Positions 34,640 through 48,653 are shown, numbered from the stretch's first letter. The stretch is DNA of 64,000 nt from Medicago truncatula (GCF_003473485.1 NC_053048.1:39428755-39492754), one strand, 5' to 3'. Made by a program: numbers and translations. The notes: generated from the letters alone by a model not told the origin.

Positions 34640-37535
34640 TCAATGAACCTCAAAGTAAAATATATATTTATAATAGTGATTGGAGGAAGTGTTATGATAT
34701 GAAGATGAAGCAAGCGAGGATTCTTTCGATGATCAATTTATCTCTAAAATTATCAAATGACAATATCTGTGTTGGGCTATGAATTTGAAAAATCACTAAA
34801 AAAATTAGAGATTTTCTTCCCCCACCCCTGAAACCCAAAAATGCCTCGAATTTTTAAAATCTAGAATATGGAATGTGTTTTCGTTCTACTTTCAAAGTGA
34901 AAAAAAACTAGTCATAGTTATTTTAGCCATGATTAAATTTTTATTTAATTTTTCTTTAGGATTTTTACATGTTTGTATTTTAGAATTTGAACATCCTCTT
35001 TACATGCTTTGAACATCACTTGTGCAAACAAAATATATAATTGAATTTTAACAGAAAAAGGGTTCGAAACATGTAAAAGGGCCATTCGAATCCTAAAATT
35101 TGAATGTGTATAAACGCTTAATTCTATTCGAATTCTAAAACTTGATTATGTGAAAATGCTGAAAAAATAGCTAACCGCGATTCAATTATGGCTAAACTTT
35201 TTCTCTTTTGTAAAATTAAGGAAAACCAAATTCAAATTCTATAATCCAAAAATTGAGAGTATTTTTTAAATTTTCCGAAGAGGCGAGAGAGGCACGGGGA
35301 TGGGGGCTCAAGAAATTATTCGTACTTTTTCATATGTATAATAAGGACAAGGTTTCTAGGGCCAACATTCAATAGCTTTTCTTTGGAAATTTCTTTTCTC
35401 ACCTTACTTACTTCTCGTGTGCCCTCCAAAATTCTCATTTTTACCCCGCTTAGTTTATATAATTCAAAAGATGTTTAAATATAAGCAACAATCAAAACCT
35501 CCTCTTATTTCAGTTTTAAAAACCACAAAAAAAAAACAAAGTAAAAAATGACAAAACTTATCAAATAAATTGGAGAAAAAAATACCACCTAAAAATTTTA
35601 AAAATCAAATAATGCAATGCAAATGCAAATTTTTCGAATTTGTCTGAGAATATGAAAAAATTTAACAAAAATGAAAAATGGGTCTAAAAGATGGAATGTT
35701 AAATTTTGAGGGGAAGAGCCCCGTAAGAAGTCCCTTCTAAGGGAGTCTATTTCTTGATTTTTTTTTTTTTTTTTTTCTTGAAAGTTTCAAAGAAAACCGT
35801 TGCCTAAATATTGAATTTTCGGCGAGGACAATGTGAACGGCTAACAATAACATGAAACACAATGAACACATTGGAGAAATGGGTTCGAATGGTTTGTATA
35901 GTTCTAAACTGACTATCCATGTCACACAAACAAGTTCAGTCTTTGTGCTAACCTGAGTTTACACAATTTTACCGAATTTAATAAGTGTTAACTTGGTCAA
36001 ATTAGTCAAACATTTCGATTTCACCAAAAACTGAATCTAATTTGTAGAACATTGATAAAAAGAGTTGTATATTTGAGTTTCGGTGGTCTTAAACACTTCG
36101 CTTACCGATAAAAAAATATAGTTGGATTACAAAGGGTTTGTGCACGTGTAAACTATTAATTAATTGTTATTCACGTAGTTGTGGAGGGAGCGTTTGGCGG
36201 TAGGGGTATCCTGTGTTGTGATTGTGTGTTGGGAACAAATAACATGTGCTGTTGTATGGTTGTTGCTTGTTGGGGTAAGCTTATACACAGCTCAATAAAA
36301 TTTGCAGCATAAAATTGCTAAATGAGTAAATGAAATGAAATGAAATAAACCAGCTCAATTATTGGCAGTGCCAGAAAGAAAGATTTAGAAATCAACTATC
36401 ACACATCACGCCTGCTTTGTAGCAATGTACTCTAGTTGACAGCTGAAATTGAACTGCATTTCTTCATCTCTAGTTGTAACCAGTTGTTTTGGGAATTTAT
36501 AAGTATAATTTTTATTTTATTTTCTCACATAGATACATCCATTAAACACTTTGAAAAAATTAAATAGAAACACTAATGTAATAATAGATTTGATTAGTAG
36601 AGACTGTGGTCCTCTGATCTTTAGGTTCTATCTCATCAAAATTAATTTATTTGTACAATATTTTCTCTTATCAAAATACATTAATATCATCGATGTCATC
36701 GAAACTTAATACCATCCAAGTATTTTCTGTGTTTGAACTGTCTGTGGCAAATGGTGGAGAAAACTTTACTGGATTTCCCAATCTTCCACTATTGTTATTG
36801 TTTGCTTCAATTCAATTCAATTCGGATTCGTATTCCTGCTTATATATAAAAACAAACAAATAACTTGGCTTCTTTCTTTCATTTTTCCAGCAACCATAGA
36901 AAATTGTTTCAAAAATTTATTTATATTAAAAGACAATAATAACAATAAACTATATCCAACGTATACAGGTTTTTCTGGTGCTATGTTTTGTCAGATAAGA
37001 AAGAAAGCCCACGTGTTTGTGATTGTCAGGTTCAAGACAAAGCACGTTTTTCCCTCCTTCATGTCTCTAATCTAGTGGAATGACATTTTTGGATCATGCT
37101 AGAAAGTAGAAACAACAGTTTAAGTGGTGGAACGAAAAATTTTTGCTCGCCCGCCTGACTTTCTTTACAGATTCAAATGATAAGAAACTTATACTTTATA
37201 AATATGGTCAGATCGATGTTTAATTTTTGACTCATGCATACGAAAAATCTGATTGGAGGGAAAAAACCATCTTATGCATTCCACGGATTCATAACAAAGA
37301 ATATAGATTCATAACGAAGATTGGTCGTTGTCAGGCGGCGGTAGAAATTTTGTATCAATATAAATTTGTGATTGATTGTTTTACATGTTATATGTCGGAT
37401 AATGACGTGCCAAGAGGCTTTGATGTTTGATTTTTTACTATTGTGCACAAAAAAGTTTAGTTGAAAAAAAAGGAAGTCACGGTTTTTTTTTTTTTTGACA
37501 AAAAAAGATGTCACTTATGATTTTATAAATTTTTT
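34640..37535. other. Gene-poor region
   Basis: AT-rich DNA without recognised genes. A degenerate segment at 34830-35240 repeats words such as gattcgaat/attcgaat and gctaaccgcg. Nothing else supported. Confidence 0.35.
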
Positions 37536-37860
37536 TTTTTTTGAACAAGTCAAAATGAGATATATATTATTAACAAAAAGTTTTGCTCTCTAGCACAAGG
37601 AGTGCATTAAGAAGCAAAACACAGTTACAACAAAAAACAACCTGTCCGGAACTAAAATAAGTGAAAGAGCAACCTCAGCCTATCCCTAAACAAACAAGGG
37701 GATGCTGCCACCATAAATTATAACCAAAAGAAAAGCACACTTTTTTAGCTTTCAACCAACGAAGAGAATAAAGCTTAACCTTTTTCAATAGCTGTGCCAA
37801 CGTATTTGCTTTGTTCGCAAAAAGTCTTTGATTCCTTTCATTTCAAATAACCAAGATTAA
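37536..37860 (-). mobile_element. LINE 3' end (reverse-transcriptase C-terminus), truncated
   Basis: On the minus strand this reads NERNQRLFANKANTLAQLLK, then KVKLYSLRWLKAKKV and WWQHPLVCLG: the C-terminal end of the ORF2 zinc-binding/RNase-like region typical of plant L1-type LINEs. A short 3' UTR and an A tail follow (T run at about 37528-37541). The 5' part, including the reverse transcriptase core, is missing, and one stop interrupts the frame just before NERN. A dead 5'-truncated insertion. Confidence 0.7.
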
Positions 37861-38058
37861 TCATTGCCGAGTGATTGTAGAAAATTTGTATCAATATCAT
37901 GATAACCAAAAATATATATTATAAGTTAGATAAGTGCTCAACAATTTTTTTTTTAGTAGTTTTGTCAAAAAAAAATAATTTGTTTTTTAATTGTATTTTT
38001 AAAAAACAAGAAATATTTAGGTCGTCACTATGAAATAATCGACAATCAATGTAAGACT

Positions 38059-38135
38059 TTTTTTTTTGAACAAACAAAAATGGAATATATTAACACCAAA
38101 ACGTAATTGTTGCACCACAAGATGTGCCATAACAA
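38059..38135 (-). mobile_element. Short LINE 3' UTR fragment
   Basis: The sequence tttttttgaacaaacaaaaatgg ... attgttgcaccacaag matches the layout of the 3' UTR of the LINE at 37536, with the A tail again on the low-coordinate side. It is a second, very short 5'-truncated copy. Confidence 0.45.
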
Positions 38136-39229
38136 TCACGGAGAAAAACACATATTAGTCAATGATACAAGACAGTTAGTCGATATCTATACATATGAGC
38201 GGATTCGACCACCAATTATAAATAACGTTATAATATGAATATTATGTCATTGTCTAGAATTAAAGTGTTGTATATAGCATGAGTACAATAACAAATGAGC
38301 AAGGACTCATGCGAGGATTTTAGATATTAATTGTTAGAGATTTAAGATAATAAATATTACATATTATTCAAAAAATATCTCTTCGAAATGATTTTTACGA
38401 GAAATTACTCTAAATGATTTATCATTTTAAGCATTTTTTAAAATTCATTATCCAAAAAAAATTGTAACAAAAGGGTAAAATAACTAAAATAGTTTTTTTA
38501 TGAAAAGTTATTTAAACCAATTTTTCATTTGAAGTTTTAAGAAGTCAAATTAACTCATCGAAATGAATATCAAAGATAATCGAAATTAAAACCTTAAAGT
38601 TTTATTTCAAATCTATTTGTTTAAAAATAAAACTGAAACACTATGAAAATTATTTTTGAAAAATTGTAACTGACCGGCCCTTAATTTGATGTGATAATAT
38701 ATAATACTGGTACATAAGAATCTCCTAAAGCGTTGACAATAAACACTTTATTAATCCTTCAAAAAAAAAAAAAAAACACTTTATTAATGTATGTAGGTAT
38801 GTATAGATAGATTTGATTCCTGGCTTTCTACCACAAGAGGGTATCAGAATAGAGTCATCTCAGGATCATGAAAAATAATATCATGGGATGTTCTTTTATT
38901 CTATACCAACTAATAATTCCTATAATTATTGCTCAACAATCCAGTTAAGAATACGCATAAACATGGCTTATCTTAATCACCAAATCATGTGATATATATT
39001 TTTTTTTTTTGAGAGAACCAAATCATGTGATCTTGTTTTGTAAGTTTCTTCAACTCGAATTTAATTTTATTTCTAAATTGAAAGCTAGAGTTTTGTTCCC
39101 AACTCATGATCCCACATGCATTGCAATTCTTTTTTATTTTCTTGAGATTTTTCTATCAGGTTTCAACAGCCATAATGTCATATGTATATATCAACAATTG
39201 CACATTATTCGGATAATAAAAGACTTGAT
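38136..39229. other. Gene-poor region
   Basis: AT-rich DNA with A and T runs; no gene or repeat termini recognised. Confidence 0.35.
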
Positions 39230-39490
39230 GCATGTTTGGTATTACGATGGGATGTGTTAGAATTATGATCATCAATCGTGATTTTCTAAAAACTACACTT
39301 TATAGTAGTTGTTTGGTTCCACGGTGATACACATTTAAACGCATGATTTGCAAACTCTACAAAGCATAACTTCTCTCCCATCATGGTTTTATACCGTAAT
39401 TTTGTAGCTTACCAAATACACATAGTTTCTGTAAAATCACGGTAGGCCACTGTGATTATGACACACCCACCGTGATACCAAACACGGACT
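39230..39490. mobile_element. hAT-like MITE (tgtttggtat ... ataccaaaca)
   Basis: The left end catgtttggtattacgatgg and the right end ccaccgtgataccaaacacg are imperfect terminal inverted repeats extending about 70 bp. There is no coding sequence. The target duplication could not be set exactly. Confidence 0.6.
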
Positions 39491-39762
39491 TATTTTATAT
39501 GGAGTTAAAGTCGTTCATGAGAGTAGAGTTTTGGATACTCAAGGATTAAGACGGACCCAAGAATCAAAAAGTACTTATGTAGACATTTATTGATTACTTA
39601 TATACAATCCTTACTAAGCCTCAACGACTTGCTCTATAATAAGTTTTATGATGATCCAAGCCCTCACAAAACACCAAGGGAAAAAAGACAAAGTTTGTGG
39701 CTACGAAAGCACTCTCAAATTCAAATTTGTGTTTCCTCCTCATATTTTGTGGCAGTTTTGAA

Positions 39763-39865
39763 TTTTTTTTTTATAGGCAAATGTTGGTAATGCTAGTTTT
39801 AGGGGATCGAACCTAAGACATCCTCCTTCAATGTTATTTATCTCACCAACCGAGCTACTTACATA
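39763..39865 (-). mobile_element. tRNA-derived SINE, second family
   Basis: On the minus strand: A box tagctcggttggtgaga (about 39858-39842), B box ggttcgatcccc (about 39815-39804) and an A tail (T run 39763-39772). It is arranged like the SINE at 11524 but its body differs. No clear target duplication was found. Confidence 0.55.
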
Positions 39866-41368
39866 AGACTATAAGGGATTTTTGTCAGTAATTATTAAGG
39901 GTCTCATGGCAGCCAATAATCTTTTGAAACTGGCGAGTAAAAAGTAGTGTTTTTCTTTTAAGGGACCAAATTGAAATAAAAAATCATTAGACTATTGAAT
40001 TGTCTATTATTTGTCGTTTAAGAGACCAAAATGAAAAAAAATATCTTAAAGAATTAAAGTGAAATCTAAAAATAACTAAGGGGTCAAAAATATAATTTAC
40101 TCTAAAAATTATTAACAAAAATATTAAGAAAAAAAACCATATAAGTTTTTAGAGTGTATATGGGTAAAGAGTTTGATAAGTGCTTGTCTCTATGATATAA
40201 GGACTAATATATAACACATAAATTGTAAATATTTAATTTACATATATACCAACTTGGTTTGGTATTGATGAAATCAAGAGCTCATTAAACATGTGGAAGA
40301 AAACATATAAAAAAAAAAGAATATTTTATTCATTTTTATTAATTCCAAACAAGCATGTTATTTTCCTAGTAAAATAATTTGGCTATTAATCCAAATGGTC
40401 AATTATTAGTACTGTTATGGTTTTAATAAAATAATTGGCAGCAGGTTGCAAGTTAGTGATTATCTCATGGAGATGTAATTAGCCCAAGGTGCTGATTCAT
40501 GTTCTCATCTCAAAAAGGCCAATAACATGATTAATCACGTTGGCATTATGGTGGTTACTGTTCAGTTTTGCTTTTGGTATTTCCTTTGCATAAATCAGTT
40601 GGAAACAACTCACACTTCAAAAATTAAATGAGCCAATTCACTTCATTTTGAGAAGTAACGGCTTGACAATCAAATGGAGAGATTCTTAATTGCTATTGCC
40701 CCATTCAACTGGAAATGAAATGCATGCGTAGTGATTGTGTGAATGATAACAGCTACATGGGAGAATGAAAGTTGTAGAATTATTTGGTGCAGCTCAAGAA
40801 AGTAATTGGCTACTCACATTCCATTAGTGACGTTTTCATAATTTATTTCTAGAGAATAAATCTAAAGCTAATAAGCCATTTATTTGGGTTTATTTTAATT
40901 TATTAGAGTCCATTAGGTTACTTCGTGAGAACTCTATAAATTGTAACTTTCTCTATGAAATAAAAAGAAGTTGAATTTTATAGAATTTTACACATATGTG
41001 TATTAAGAGCTTTGTCTCTTGTGGTTCTGGATTGAACCATCCTTGATCTTATCAAGAAATCACATTTCTTGTGGCAATCCTCGCATCTATAGACTTATCA
41101 CTTTCTTGGATTAGAAAGTGTGGTGTCCCTCTCTATCTATTTCATTTCTTCATTTTTCTAGTTTTTTCACCATTTCCACCAACATTATTCTTAATTTGCT
41201 TCCGACGGCTCCGTGGCACTCATCAGGTATGGTGGTGTTCTATTGAGATCTTGAAGTGTGTTCTTTTTAAGGTCTTAGATTCGTTTCGCCCTGTTGCCAA
41301 CTTCAATGAGCTAATTTGACTTTTTTTTTTAAAAACAAAAATGTACATAAGCTGCCTTATAACGTTTA
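39866..41368. other. Gene-poor region
   Basis: AT-rich DNA. From about 40860 to 41320 it is less AT-rich and has an LTR-like look (short TATA region, then a transcribed-looking segment), but no partner repeat or internal region was found, so no element is called. Confidence 0.3.
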
Positions 41369-41754
41369 GGCTAAATTGCATTTTTGGTCCCTTAACTATT
41401 TAGGTAGTATTGTTTTTGACCCTTAATTAAAATTCGATTTATTTTGGTTCCTTAACTTCTCTCAATTACACATTTTAGTCCTTTCCGTTAGTTCTAATTC
41501 AAAAACGTTAGGTTTTCTTCATTTGCTTTTGGAATTTTTCTGGAATTCTTGTTGTTGAAGGTTGATGGACATGATATGAAGATGAAAAAGAGGAGAAGAA
41601 GATGAAGAAAACCTAACGTTTTTGAATTAAAACAACAGAAAGGACCAAAATATGTAACAGAGAGAAGTTAATGGACCAAAAGAAATCGAGTTTTAATTAA
41701 GGGACCAAAGCGATACTATCTAAATAATTAAGGGACTAAAAATACAATTTAGCC
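41369..41754. mobile_element. MULE-type foldback MITE 3
   Basis: A 386-bp element with terminal inverted repeats of about 160 bp, beginning ggctaaattgcatttttggt. It is flanked by 9-bp duplications with one mismatch (taacgttta at 41360-41368, taacattta at 41755-41763). It has the same architecture as the elements at 15235 and 22037 but a different TIR sequence. Non-autonomous. Confidence 0.8.
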
Positions 41755-41763
41755 TAACATTTA

Positions 41764-42660
41764 TTAATTAGGATGAATTAAATATACTTTATAGACATGT
41801 CAAGTCACAATACACAAGATTTTGTTATGTTTTAATTTTAAGATAAACAAAATAAATTGGAATAAGGATGATTTGGCAGTTTGGGTGGAAGAATTAAGGA
41901 ATTTAGTGATAAGGAAATTACGATTTTCTAAACTGGATATTAGAATTAGGGATAGAGAGAATAAATAAGCTTTTGGAAACATACCTTTAGTTATTTAAAA
42001 AATGTTAACAATTATATTTGAATATCCTACTTTCTTAACACTCATTCAACATTTCATTTTATCTCTATCTCTTATTATATTCCTTTCTTTACATGTAGAA
42101 TGAATTTGGATGTACATATAGAGCATTTTCTTTTTTAGAATTTGGAAGACTGGTGGTCGGTTGCCCTACACATGAAGTTATTGGACATACAAGACTGTTT
42201 GGCCACCCTGCAAAGGAAATTAAATATGAGAAACCAAAGCTAACTAAAACTAATAGTAAAATAAACAAAAGAGCCACATATGGAGGGGTGCACCTAAACC
42301 TTAAATCCTAAACTCATAACTCTATTGTTTCAATAATTAAGACAATAATCACTTGAATGATGTTGGTTCAATATAAACTACATATTTATTTTTCGTTGTT
42401 TTAACCAAATTGATATCAATTAAGATATTATTCCAGTCACGATCACTTTCTAATTTTAGCAAAATAAAATTTTAAACATTGCATGATTAGTACTCTAGGT
42501 ACATAGAAAGTGAAGGATGATTAGTTAGCACAAAACTATAGTAAACACGTAACAAAATTCACGATATCAGTTGCTTCTAAACTAAGATGCTAACTTAGGC
42601 CAATATTAAATTACTAAGTGTAGGTCTCAACTCCTAATGCAGGTTCATCTGCCTGCAGCC
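41764..42660. other. Upstream region of XTH copy 1
   Basis: AT-rich promoter-side DNA. Nothing recognised beyond the TATA box listed next. Confidence 0.4.
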
Positions 42661-42669
42661 TATATATAA
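42661..42669 (+). promoter_or_regulatory. TATA box, XTH copy 1
   Basis: TATATATAA just after gcctgcagcc, about 80 bp before the start codon, in the usual plant spacing. Confidence 0.6.
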
Positions 42670-42741
42670 TTAGTTGAAGCCATGAAGACAAGTAGAGTTG
42701 CATTAGCTTTTACTCGTTGAAACGTATTTGAAACCAAAAAA

Positions 42742-44771
42742 ATGGAGTTTTCGTTGTGGATTCGGTCTCTAATTTTGTTGTCTCTAACGTCCGCGGCTTT
42801 GAGCGCCACCCCGCGAAAGCCAGTAGATGTACCTTTTGGTCGAAACTATGTACCAACTTGGGCTTTTGATCACATCAAATACTTTAATGAAGGTTCTGAG
42901 ATTGAACTTCTTCTTGATAAATACACTGGTACGTATTCTACATGTTCCTTAATCAATTTTCATGTAGAACAAAATTCAATTAATATATGGCTTATTGGTT
43001 AATTTAATTGCAAACTTGATATATTATTGTGATCATTTTTAATTTATTTATACAATTTTTGCATAGGTACTGGTTTCCAATCTAAAGGATCATACTTGTT
43101 TGGCCACTTTAGCATGAACATAAAGATGGTTCCTGGTGATTCAGCTGGCACAGTCACCGCTTTTTATGTACGAACAAAAATTATTTTATGAAAAATATAT
43201 CATATTTGATTTCAAATTTTGTAGTGGGGTTAATTCTATATAGTTTCTGAGTTTGTAACTTGTATTGAATGTAACATTTGCTAATTATATATGATTTGAA
43301 TGTTGCAGTTATCTTCCCAAAATGCGGATCATGATGAAATAGATTTTGAGTTTTTGGGTAATAGAACAGGACAACCTTATATTTTACAAACAAATGTGTT
43401 CACAGGAGGCCAAGGTAATAGAGAACAAAGAATTTTTCTCTGGTTTGATCCTACAAAAGCCTACCATAGATACTCAGTTCTATGGAACATGTATCAAATT
43501 GTGTAAGTTACTACCCCATAATTTTTGTTTAATTTGGGAATATATTAAAATAAAATAAAAATACAAGTTTTCATAAATGTTCTTTGTTGGTGTAGATAGA
43601 AAGATACTAACACGGTCCATGCTTTGACTTGGAGTTTTGAAGTCTTTATGACTAAAATCCCATGGCTATGTGAATATTGAATTATTGTGACCCATATATA
43701 GAATCTTAATTAACTAGTTGAGAGTATACTCAACACTTATATATAAGACCGAATTTTTTTTATTTAGAGATGTCACGTGCACAAGATGGATATAAGTTGA
43801 AACGTATGTCAGCTTCAACTGTGTTGACTAACTCATGATAATTAAAAATATTGATACTAATATTAAATTTGTTAGTGATTTACATGGTTTACCTTCGTAA
43901 TAATTCATAACTAAACTCAAGTGGTTAATGAGTTTCACCAATAATAATCGTTTGAGAGAACCCCAATTTGATTATTAAGTGAAACAACTATTGACCAGAC
44001 TATTCTTATCCCATGGTCGAACTCTAGATTACTAGAACTCATATTTCTTGAGAATTAACCATTCTTGGCCAGACTATTCTTACCTTACGGCCAAACTCTG
44101 GATTACTATGACTGATTTTTCTTTAGAACCATAAGGTTAACGCTAAAAAGAAAATGAAGATTCATCTATCTTCTTTCTATCATAGTAAATTTTTACCAGT
44201 CCATCATAGTATTGTTTGCTAAACCAAGTTGTAAGATAATTAATGCACTTAAAAATTTGAATGCAATTCTATAGAAAGGGACAGAAATTTTTAAAAAATT
44301 ACATATTTAATTAGTAATATGATGAGTAAATTAAATATGCCTGATAACAAATTTCACATACATATGTGTAGGTTCTTTGTGGACAATATCCCAATCAGGG
44401 TGTTCAAAAACAGCAAGAAGTTAGGAGTGAAATTTCCATTTGATCAACCAATGAAAGTATACAATAGTTTATGGAATGCAGATGATTGGGCAACAAGAGG
44501 TGGATTAGAGAAAACAGATTGGTCCAAAGCACCATTCATAGCAGGTTACAAAAGTTTTCACATTGATGGTTGTGAAACCTCAGTTAATGCAAAGTACTGT
44601 GCAAAACAAGGTAGAAAATGGTGGAATCGACCTGAATTTCGTGACCTTGATGCTGCTCAATGGAAAAGGATAAAGTGGGTTCGTAAGAAATTTACCATTT
44701 ATAATTACTGTACTGATAGAACACGTTTCCCTCAGATACCCCCTGAATGTAGAAGAGACCGTGACATTTAA
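42742..44771 (+). CDS. XTH: Xyloglucan endotransglucosylase/hydrolase, copy 1
   Basis: Four exons (42742-42928, 43067-43167, 43309-43502, 44372-44771), all GT-AG with matching phases, giving 293 aa. Residues 1 to about 22 form a secretion signal ([17 protein letters not shown]). The GH16 domain carries the catalytic motif DEIDFEFLG (residues 105-113) with nucleophile Glu106 and acid/base Glu110, followed by an N-glycosylation site NRT at 114. The C-terminal XET domain has its paired cysteines (GCETSV/KYC and YNYC/PPEC). XTHs act in the cell wall, cutting xyloglucan and rejoining it to another chain during growth. The sequence is closest in my memory to the XTH6-like branch; that is an impression, not a tree. 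It is the more diverged member of the three-gene tandem and has a long third intron (869 bp). Confidence 0.95.
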
Positions 44772-47700
44772 ATTTTTTATATACTATGTATGTAATTTTA
44801 TTATAAATTTGATCTTGTATTTATTTGTATCATTATTTATTGCCACCGTATATTACTCGAACTATGTAATAAGGAATTGAGGTTGAACCCAGTGGAGCCT
44901 CTATGTAATCTTCAATCTATATTGATTGGTCAATTTCAATGATAATAACAACAGTTTGTTACATCCAATTCTGATCTCTCGAGGCCATTTCCTGGTTATT
45001 TTAGGAATTAATTATGATCTTGAGACTTTTAAGGGAAACATTGGCATGTGACCTATTTATGTTTTAATCATGGGACTTAATTTCCTTTTATTAGAGGATT
45101 AACGATGTTATGTTCAAGGGGTGATTTTTTCGATTACATGCAAAATTAAGGGAGGATGGTGTTGATTTAAAAGCTAGAGGATGATGTTGAGGTATACTTA
45201 GGAAAGATGAGTGTAATTTGTCTTAAAAATTATACATGTATTAATGTTTACTCATGCCTACCAAAACATCTTATTAGCATGATTTTATCTAGTGAGTGCT
45301 AGTTAAGTATCGACTATCAAGCTCTGTAAGCAAAATAAAAAAAAAGCTTGAATCTCACTCAGCTGAGAAAATACAAAAAGTTTGAATTATTTTCACTTCA
45401 TTTAAACAAAATAATAGGCTAAATACTACTATTCGTTGTTCTTTAAGTTAGATGTTTATAAAAAGTTAATCATTAAGTTTTTTTTTTTTTACAAATTGGT
45501 TCTATAAATCCAGGGTCATTCTGAGATTCTGGTAGCCTATAGATGAACTTACAATTTAGGACCTGCCTAATAAGTATATATATAAAAAAATCGAACTCCT
45601 AAAATGTAAAAATAATTTTCTTGAAGATGATATTTTATTACGTTAGGAAATGTGATATTCAATTCCATAATATATAATTTTTCAATTAAAATGTATTCCC
45701 TAATTTTTTTTTACTTAATGAACCCTTAATTTTATATTTTGGAACCCAAATTTTGAACTTTTTTTTTGGGTTTAGAATAGCCACCTTCCTCGCCCTGCCT
45801 CAGATACAACCCTGTTTAAATCTAAAAATATATGTACCTTTGATCGTATTGTCATCAAACTCAATTAAAAAAATATTTATGTGAATGTTTAATGTTAAGA
45901 TAGCATATCCAAATTCACCGCTCTTAAAACTAAGATTCATAGATGTATTATTCAGTGTTGATTTGAAATAAAATTCATCGATTACTTAATTTATAATATT
46001 GTGGTTGAAATATTTATCTTAAAAATTAAGTTTGAGTTAAAAACAAGAAGAACTTATACAAATATATACAATAAATAAATGTGGCCTAACTAACATTAGC
46101 GGAGATCATCATCATATAGTAGTTCTACGGTATGGCCTTTTGTCGGTCATCACTTAAAACTTCATCATAAATTAAATGAGAGTTTTGACACCATTCATAC
46201 AATAATATAATTGTTCTTTATCTCTTGATAATTCATAATCCATTTAGCTTCATTTGTTTTTCAAGGTACATTTGGGGTCACTCAGTCCTTCACTTTGGCC
46301 AATGTGTTTGAATCAATTTAGGGTTTTATTAAAAAGTGTCCTAAATATATTTGTTAAAGATTTAAAAATGGAAACAAGTGATAATTTTTATGCATAAAAA
46401 GTTTTTTTTTTTTTTTTTTATGTTTTAATATGTTGAATACATAAATCATAAGACAAATTTTTTACTTTAAACTTCAAATGTCACTCTTTTTGTATTTACA
46501 TCCACATAGTGATCATGGACACAATTATACCATCAACAACAAAACTATAGTCTCTTTAAAAAAAAAAAAAACTATAGTCCATATATATTCATGAGTTTTG
46601 TTAACACATGGTGATTAGAGTTGGCTTGTGTCGAGCAACAATCGTCAAGATGTAAGTAGGGTCTATTTGCAAGCACTTGGACGCTCAAATCTTTATGCGA
46701 GCACAAGAGTGAGAGGTAAAAATTGATGGAAGTTGTGTACCTTATTTTGGTGATGGTGAGTGTCTTTTATAGACGTGAGAATGGAGTTGTTGGACGGTTG
46801 ATGGAAAGTCGTTTTAAATGGCACGCCATCAATGTTGATCTCGCATCCGTTATATGCCGTTGAGGCGTTGCGGAGCGGAAGATCTTCAATTAGCCGTTTG
46901 AAACAATGATGAGGTGAAAGAGATGCAAAGCTCGCTAGAATTGACCCAGTAGTAACATGTACGGACCATAACGCATTTGGACATGAAAATAACTCATTCA
47001 TTTTTTTTTTTTATTTGAACAAAATTAATTGCATTTCATTTAAAATCAACTAGGCAATGCAAGAAGGTACTAAAGACAATAACTAGCTTTTTTATTTCAC
47101 AAAATTAGTAATATATTTAGGTTGGCTAAAAGATCAAAGAAGATGTCAACAAGATATGATAATGGACCCAAATTCAGAGTTATCATCAAGAATGGTACGT
47201 ATATACATCGACTATACTACTTAAACATCAAGCTCAAAACTAACATCTAGGGGACCCAATTCAGCTGTACATTTGTTAGAGTACCAAATAATTAAAGCCT
47301 TGCTCTATTTTCATATGATTTCTATTTCTTTTCATAAGGTATTTCTATATATATTTCTCTCTAAATTGGTTATGTACAGAGGCTATATGGTTAGGGTAGG
47401 TCATTGTGGATCATGTAGGGAATCCTTCTTAATATCTTCATCCACTACAACTGCCATTTTCTTAGCCAAAGCCAAAGTCATCTAGCTTAGTAACCCACAT
47501 GTACAAGCTTAGCATCATCTTTATAACATAACACATGAGAAGATCCTTTTGATGGGAAGACTCAAATTGACACTAGGGGACTTGAGAGTGTATTCATTGG
47601 ATTTGTAAATTGTGTACATCATTAAGTTAATCATCATTTATGAGATCCCATCATTTACATATGCATGTTAGTTGTAGTTGAAATTAATAATTTGCGATTT

Positions 47701-48370
47701 ATTATATTTCTTTTTGCAGGTTTTATCCTTATCAAAGAGGATGGTTCCATCTATTACGCAACTACTCGAAAGCAAGTTTGATGAGCCTCGTTATTGATGC
47801 AATATGTCATTAGATACAATGAAGGAGCACTTTAAGTTTCAAAATATAATATAGATGCATGATGCATGTGGATTTGTCATTTTCACTTGGTTAGGAGAGA
47901 AAATAAATAAAAATGAAAGTCCCCTTTCATATTCCATACAAAATACTAGTATCTCAAAACTCAGAGATAGATATATTTATACCCAATATATATAAGAAAA
48001 AATTATGTTAAAAGCGAGAGTTGAATTTACACCTTTGCGATTTTAAAATCAACTCTTTACAATTGGACCAAGCTTCGATTGTGAAGTTGTCATGTTATAT
48101 ATTTTTTATAATTGTACGAGAGTTATCATGTTAATGCTTGCTCTAGAAAAACAAAAATTGTATCTTAATATTATGTATTTAACTCTTTAAAGTTTCCTTA
48201 AAAAAATCTTTTAAGTTTAAAAATCATTTGTTTAAAAAAAAAAAAAATTAGATAAATTTTCTATTCTTAATTCATTAACATGTGAACTAAAGAAACTTAT
48301 TATGATTTGCTAAAGAAAAATATTGAATGATATAGTAAACTCTCAATAGGACTCAAAAATATTCTACAAG
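44772..48370. other. Intergenic region between XTH copies 1 and 2
   Basis: 3.6 kb of mostly AT-rich DNA. Around 46610-46980 there is a less AT-rich, repeat-like segment (cgttgaggcgttgcggagcg) that looks like part of a transposon but has no defined ends. No gene was recognised. Confidence 0.4.
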
Positions 48371-48653
48371 ATATCGGATATTCACATTTTTATTGTAAAA
48401 ATATTGTACTCAAATTGGGAAATGATTAATGATTAGCAAGTTACTAGCACTTAGCTGTAAAATAATTGAATAATAATACTCTCTCAAATAGGGTCCCAAT
48501 ATAATCTGTTCCAACACTAAAATCGTAACAAAAAACCCTACATGATTCTTGCCTCCCACCCCCCAAGAAAAAATATTAAATGAAGAAGATAAGTATATAT
48601 AGAAAGAGAGAGGAACATGGGTCTATAACCCCTTTTACTCAAGGTCTTAGCCT

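Noticed and set aside
40860-41320. LTR-like segment, possible solo LTR
   Set aside because: No matching second copy, no clear target duplication and no internal region were found; treated as unclassified.
46605-47001. 102-codon minus-strand frame (MNELFSCPNALWSVHV...)
   Set aside because: Lies in repeat-like DNA with no recognisable domain and no splice partners; likely chance.
47700-47815. Possible last exon after a ttttttgcag acceptor
   Set aside because: No upstream exon in a compatible frame and no recognisable protein.
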